Below, piece after piece: positions 61,356 to 64,000 of a DNA stretch of 64,000 nucleotides. Both the position numbers and the translations under genes were made by a program. Positions within the stretch are counted from its first letter, which is position 1. Every line of letters starts with the position of its first letter. Source of the stretch: Neobacillus sp. PS3-40 (GTDB lineage Bacteria; Bacillota; Bacilli; Bacillales; Cytobacillaceae). The stretch spans positions 2,918,001-2,982,000 of the forward strand of contig NZ_CP133266.1 of NCBI RefSeq assembly GCF_030915485.1, in the 5' to 3' direction. The notes below the pieces were generated by a model, which saw nothing but the letters and a program-made list of their open reading frames with translations, made no database searches and was not told where the DNA came from.

Positions 61356-61520
61356 AAAAGGTGTCTTTATCAATAAAGACTTAAAAGGGAAGTTGGTTAA
61401 AATCCAACGCGGTCCCGCCACTGTAAATGGTAGCAAACTGTCAAGGCCACTGTGTAGAAGATTACATGGGAAGGCACAGCAAGCGATGACCATGAGCCAG
61501 GAGACCTGCCTATTTTCTGA
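61356..61520 (+). ncRNA. Cobalamin riboswitch
   Basis: Conserved elements in order: AAGGTGTC, GGGAAGTTGG, the core GCCACTGTAAATGG, GGAAGGCACAGCAAGCGATGA-type arm (about 61470-61489) and the B12-box GAGCCAGGAGACCTGCC. It precedes btuFCD and should repress them when cobalamin is plentiful. Confidence 0.95.
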
Positions 61521-61611
61521 TACGCCAAAAAAACCTACGAGGATAGGGAGGTGTGTGGACGGACGATAGTCATGGTAGGTTCTTACTACGATTGCATTCA
61601 ATTATCCATAC

Positions 61612-61641
61612 AAACATCTCTATTTATAGAGATGTTTTTTT
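61612..61641 (+). terminator. Riboswitch-controlled terminator before btuF
   Basis: AAACATCTCTA (61612-61622) pairs with TAGAGATGTTT (61627-61637), followed by TTT. Likely expression platform of the cobalamin riboswitch. Confidence 0.85.
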
Positions 61642-61673
61642 ATTGTTTAGGAAATTAATAGGAGGAAAAACAA

Positions 61674-62636
61674 ATGAAAAAATTATATGTCTTATTATTC
61701 TCTATTTTGTTAATCGGGGGGCTACTGACAGGTTGTAGCAACCCAACTGAAAAAAGTGATCATAAAGAGTTGGTTAAAACTGAACGAACAGGAAAAATAA
61801 GCTTCCCTGTAAAAATTAAAGATGGTAGTGGGCAAGAGGTTACCATTAAAGAGAAGCCAGATCGAATTGTTTCCGTACTTCCAAGTAACACCGAAATCTC
61901 ATTTGCTCTTGGTCTTGGGAAAGAAATCGTTGGTGTTAGCGACTATGATAATTATCCAAAAGAAGTTTCAAAGAAGGAAAAAATAGGTGGTTTAGAAATC
62001 AATGTTGAAAAAGTGATTTCTTTAAAGCCTCAATTAGTATTAGCTAATTCGACGAATTCTAAGCAGAGTTTACAACAGCTAAGAGATGCTGGGATTCCTG
62101 TTTTAGTAGTAAATGATGCAGAAAGTTTCAAGCAAGTCTATCAATCCATTGAAATGATTGGGAAGGCGACAGGTGAGAAACAAGAAGCAAAAGAAGTGAT
62201 TCAAGGAATGAAGAAAAAACTAGCAAGTATATTGGGGAAAGTAAAAACTATTTCTGATGATGAGCAGAAGAAGGTATTTGTTGAAGTATCGCCAGAACCA
62301 GAAATTTATACAGCTGGGAAAAATACGTTCATAGATGAAATTTTGACGATGATTCATGCAAAAAATGCGGCAAAAAAACTTGATGGATGGGTGAAAATGA
62401 ATGATGAAGCAGTCATCGAAATGAACCCAGACATCATTCTTACAACCTATGGTTATTATACAAAGGATCCGGTTGGAAAAGTGTTAAGTCGCAAGGGTTG
62501 GCAGGAGGTCAAAGCTATTAAAAATAAGCAAGTAGTAGATGTAAACTCAGATCTTGTGACTCGTCCGGGCCCTCGTTTAGTAGAAGGAGTGGAGGCTCTT
62601 GCAAAAACAATCTATCCAGACAATTTTGCAAAATAA
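61674..62636 (+). CDS. btuF: Cobalamin ABC transporter, substrate-binding lipoprotein
   Basis: 320 residues. Lipobox LTGC (Cys21), then a family-8 (BtuF/FhuD-type) domain: PDRIVSVLPSNTEISFALGL, VGVSDYDNYPKEV, INVEKVISLKPQLVLANS and LTTYGYYTKDP. Motifs of this family do not separate cobalamin from siderophores, but the riboswitch directly upstream identifies vitamin B12 or a corrinoid. Equivalent to B. subtilis YvrC. AGGAGG precedes the ATG. Confidence 0.93.
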   Translation: MKKLYVLLFSILLIGGLLTGCSNPTEKSDHKELVKTERTGKISFPVKIKDGSGQEVTIKEKPDRIVSVLPSNTEISFALGLGKEIVGVSDYDNYPKEVSKKEKIGGLEINVEKVISLKPQLVLANSTNSKQSLQQLRDAGIPVLVVNDAESFKQVYQSIEMIGKATGEKQEAKEVIQGMKKKLASILGKVKTISDDEQKKVFVEVSPEPEIYTAGKNTFIDEILTMIHAKNAAKKLDGWVKMNDEAVIEMNPDIILTTYGYYTKDPVGKVLSRKGWQEVKAIKNKQVVDVNSDLVTRPGPRLVEGVEALAKTIYPDNFAK

Positions 62637-63657
62637 TAAAACATTTCACTATCTAACTGCTTTTACTTTTTTGATGATGGCTGGGATATTAGGAATTTCA
62701 ATTGGAACAGTTTCTGTGCCGATTCTTGACATTATTCGGATGACTTTTGGATACGTTCTCCATATATCTTCTCTTAAGTCTGTAGATCCTACGAATGTAA
62801 ATATTGTCATGAATATACGACTTCCTAGAGTTATTTTGGCAGGACTTGTAGGAGCATCTCTCGCAATTGCGGGAGCTGCTTTCCAATGTCTCTTACGGAA
62901 TTCGTTAGCAGACCCATATACGTTAGGAGTATCTTCTGGTGCTTCTTTAGGTGCGGTTCTTACCCTTTTTTTAAATCTTTCCCTACCGCTCTTTGGGCTG
63001 TTTACTTTACCTGTAATAAGTATTTTCACAGCGTTTGCTACAATCTTTCTTGTCTTATTTTTTGCCCAAAGAATGGATCGAACGTTGAGAGTTGAAACGA
63101 TTATCTTAACCGGGGTTATTTTCAGTTCTTTTCTCGGAGCTCTCATTTCGTTGATGATCGCTTTAACAGGAGAGGAGCTACGACAAATCATCGGATGGCT
63201 TTTAGGAAGCGTATCTATGAGAGGGTGGGATTACATTTGGATTATCCTACCGTTCTTTTTGTTTGGCTCACTCTTATTACTTTTAAATGCAAAAGAATTG
63301 GATGTAATGTCATTTGGTGAAGAACAAGCAAAACATTTAGGAGTGGATGTTCAAAGAAAGAAAATGCTTGTGCTTGTTGCTGGTTCAATTTTGACAGGTG
63401 CCGCTGTGGCCGTTTCTGGAACAATCGGATTTGTTGGTCTTGTGATTCCACATTTTATAAGAATCCTTTGGGGGCCTGAGCATAAGCATTTACTTCCTTT
63501 ATCGATTTTAATAGGTGGTGGCTTTCTAATTTTGGCTGATCTTGTGTCGAGGACCATCATTGCACCATCTGAATTACCAATTGGTGTAATAACAGCCCTA
63601 ATTGGAGCACCTACTTTTGCGGTGATTTTGATGAAAAGACGGTTGGAAAGAAGGTGA
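62599..63657 (+). CDS. btuC: Cobalamin ABC transporter, permease
   Basis: 352 residues from a TTG within the end of btuF (38-base overlap), with GGAGTGGAGG upstream. FecCD/BtuC permease with about ten membrane segments: NIRLPRVILAGLVGASLAIA, GAAFQCLLRNSLADPYTLGV and SGTIGFVGLVIPHFIRILWG are the classic stretches. It forms the B12 channel with the btuD ATPase; equivalent to B. subtilis YvrB. Confidence 0.94.
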   Translation: MQKQSIQTILQNNKTFHYLTAFTFLMMAGILGISIGTVSVPILDIIRMTFGYVLHISSLKSVDPTNVNIVMNIRLPRVILAGLVGASLAIAGAAFQCLLRNSLADPYTLGVSSGASLGAVLTLFLNLSLPLFGLFTLPVISIFTAFATIFLVLFFAQRMDRTLRVETIILTGVIFSSFLGALISLMIALTGEELRQIIGWLLGSVSMRGWDYIWIILPFFLFGSLLLLLNAKELDVMSFGEEQAKHLGVDVQRKKMLVLVAGSILTGAAVAVSGTIGFVGLVIPHFIRILWGPEHKHLLPLSILIGGGFLILADLVSRTIIAPSELPIGVITALIGAPTFAVILMKRRLERR

Positions 63658-63661
63658 GGAT

Positions 63662-64000
63662 ATGATTGATGTTATCCGTGCATCAGGGGGATATTCAAAT
63701 CATCCCATTCTTAAGGACATTTCCTTTGAAGTGAAAAAAGGGGAGCTTCTTGGAATCATTGGCCCAAATGGGAGCGGTAAGACAACACTCTTAAAAATGA
63801 TCAGTGGCATCCTACCAGTGCAAAAAGGTGACATAACGATTAAGGGCAAGACGATTTCAGCCTATTCAACAAAGGACTTTGCCAAACTTACAGCGGTTCT
63901 GCCCCAGCATACATCACAAACATTTGGCTACACCGTGAAAGAAACGGTTTCATTGGGAAGATATGCCCATCAAAGTGGGTGGTTTCAATCCTTTAGTAAA
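63662..64000 (+). CDS. btuD: Cobalamin ABC transporter, ATP-binding protein (partial)
   Basis: The first 113 residues are present; the gene runs off the right edge. Walker A GPNGSGKTT (about 38-46), then the Q-loop in AVLPQHTSQTFGYTVKETVS. The start ATG is 4 bases after btuC with AGGTGAGG upstream. Third member of the btuFCD operon, equivalent to B. subtilis YvrA. Confidence 0.92.
   Translation, partial: MIDVIRASGGYSNHPILKDISFEVKKGELLGIIGPNGSGKTTLLKMISGILPVQKGDITIKGKTISAYSTKDFAKLTAVLPQHTSQTFGYTVKETVSLGRYAHQSGWFQSFSK

Noticed and set aside
62649-63191. Minus-strand frame of 180 codons inside btuC
   Set aside because: Antisense shadow of the permease; basic, low-complexity product with no family features.
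1-64000. CRISPR arrays, tRNA or rRNA genes, prophage or integrase genes
   Set aside because: No regularly spaced direct repeats, no cloverleaf or rRNA sequence, and no phage structural or integrase gene was recognised.

Overview
The window reads as chromosomal DNA of a low-GC, Gram-positive, spore-former-type Bacillaceae member. The reasons are strong AGGAGG-like ribosome binding sites with frequent TTG and GTG starts, lipobox-type binding proteins, B. subtilis-like sigma-A promoters, THI and cobalamin riboswitches, XylR/xylO and CcpA-type control, and Bacillus-style intergenic repeats. The genus cannot be fixed from the sequence alone. There is no rRNA, tRNA, CRISPR array, prophage or intact insertion sequence in the window.

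Layout. 1-8 kb: a DMT exporter, an HxlR regulator divergent from an MFS exporter with matched operators, two small stress-type proteins (VOC, AHSA1), and an amino-acid ABC transporter. 8-11.6 kb: a GNAT acetyltransferase, an HD-GYP protein and a methyl-accepting protein, all on the minus strand. 11.8-20.3 kb: a TyrR/BkdR-like sigma-54 activator, then a -24/-12 promoter and an eight-gene operon (bcd, ptb, P-loop ATPase, ferredoxin, three 2-oxoacid:ferredoxin oxidoreductase subunits, buk). This is a branched-chain amino-acid degradation route in which a ferredoxin-linked VOR-type enzyme takes the place of the usual NAD-linked bkd dehydrogenase complex. 20.4-22.1 kb: a methyltransferase and a threonine aldolase. 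22.2-27.1 kb: a TPP riboswitch followed by ylmB-tenA-thiZ-thiX-thiY, a complete thiamine-pyrimidine salvage operon. 27.2-30.8 kb: a membrane protein with an HELGH motif, a small protein with an internal duplication plus a 39-residue membrane peptide, and an SSS symporter with its DUF3311 partner.

31-41.8 kb is a xylose locus: xylFGH transporter with a Gfo/Idh/MocA dehydrogenase, xylR, xylA and xylB. The xylF and xylA promoters have the same design (27-bp xylO carrying the -35, 17-bp spacer). xylA and xylB are separated by about 1.3 kb of repeat debris. 42.3-48 kb: a peptide-type ABC importer; then a GAF-GGDEF protein. 50.6-60 kb: two LytS/LytTR two-component systems, each next to a carboxylate-type transporter (an OFA-family MFS, and an SSS/DUF3311 pair). 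Both transporter promoters carry direct repeats exactly 21 bp apart, as expected for LytTR regulators. A MerR/Mta-like regulator lies between them, with a bcr1-like element inserted in its leader. 60.5-64 kb: a ynfA remnant, a histidine phosphatase, and a cobalamin riboswitch controlling btuFCD (btuD is cut by the window end).

Mobile and repeated DNA is a second theme. There are five copies of a GC-rich palindromic repeat in two subfamilies, two short MITE-like elements with matching terminal inverted repeats and 4-bp target duplications, a frameshifted transposase tail, one bcr1-like element, and two weaker dispersed repeat families.
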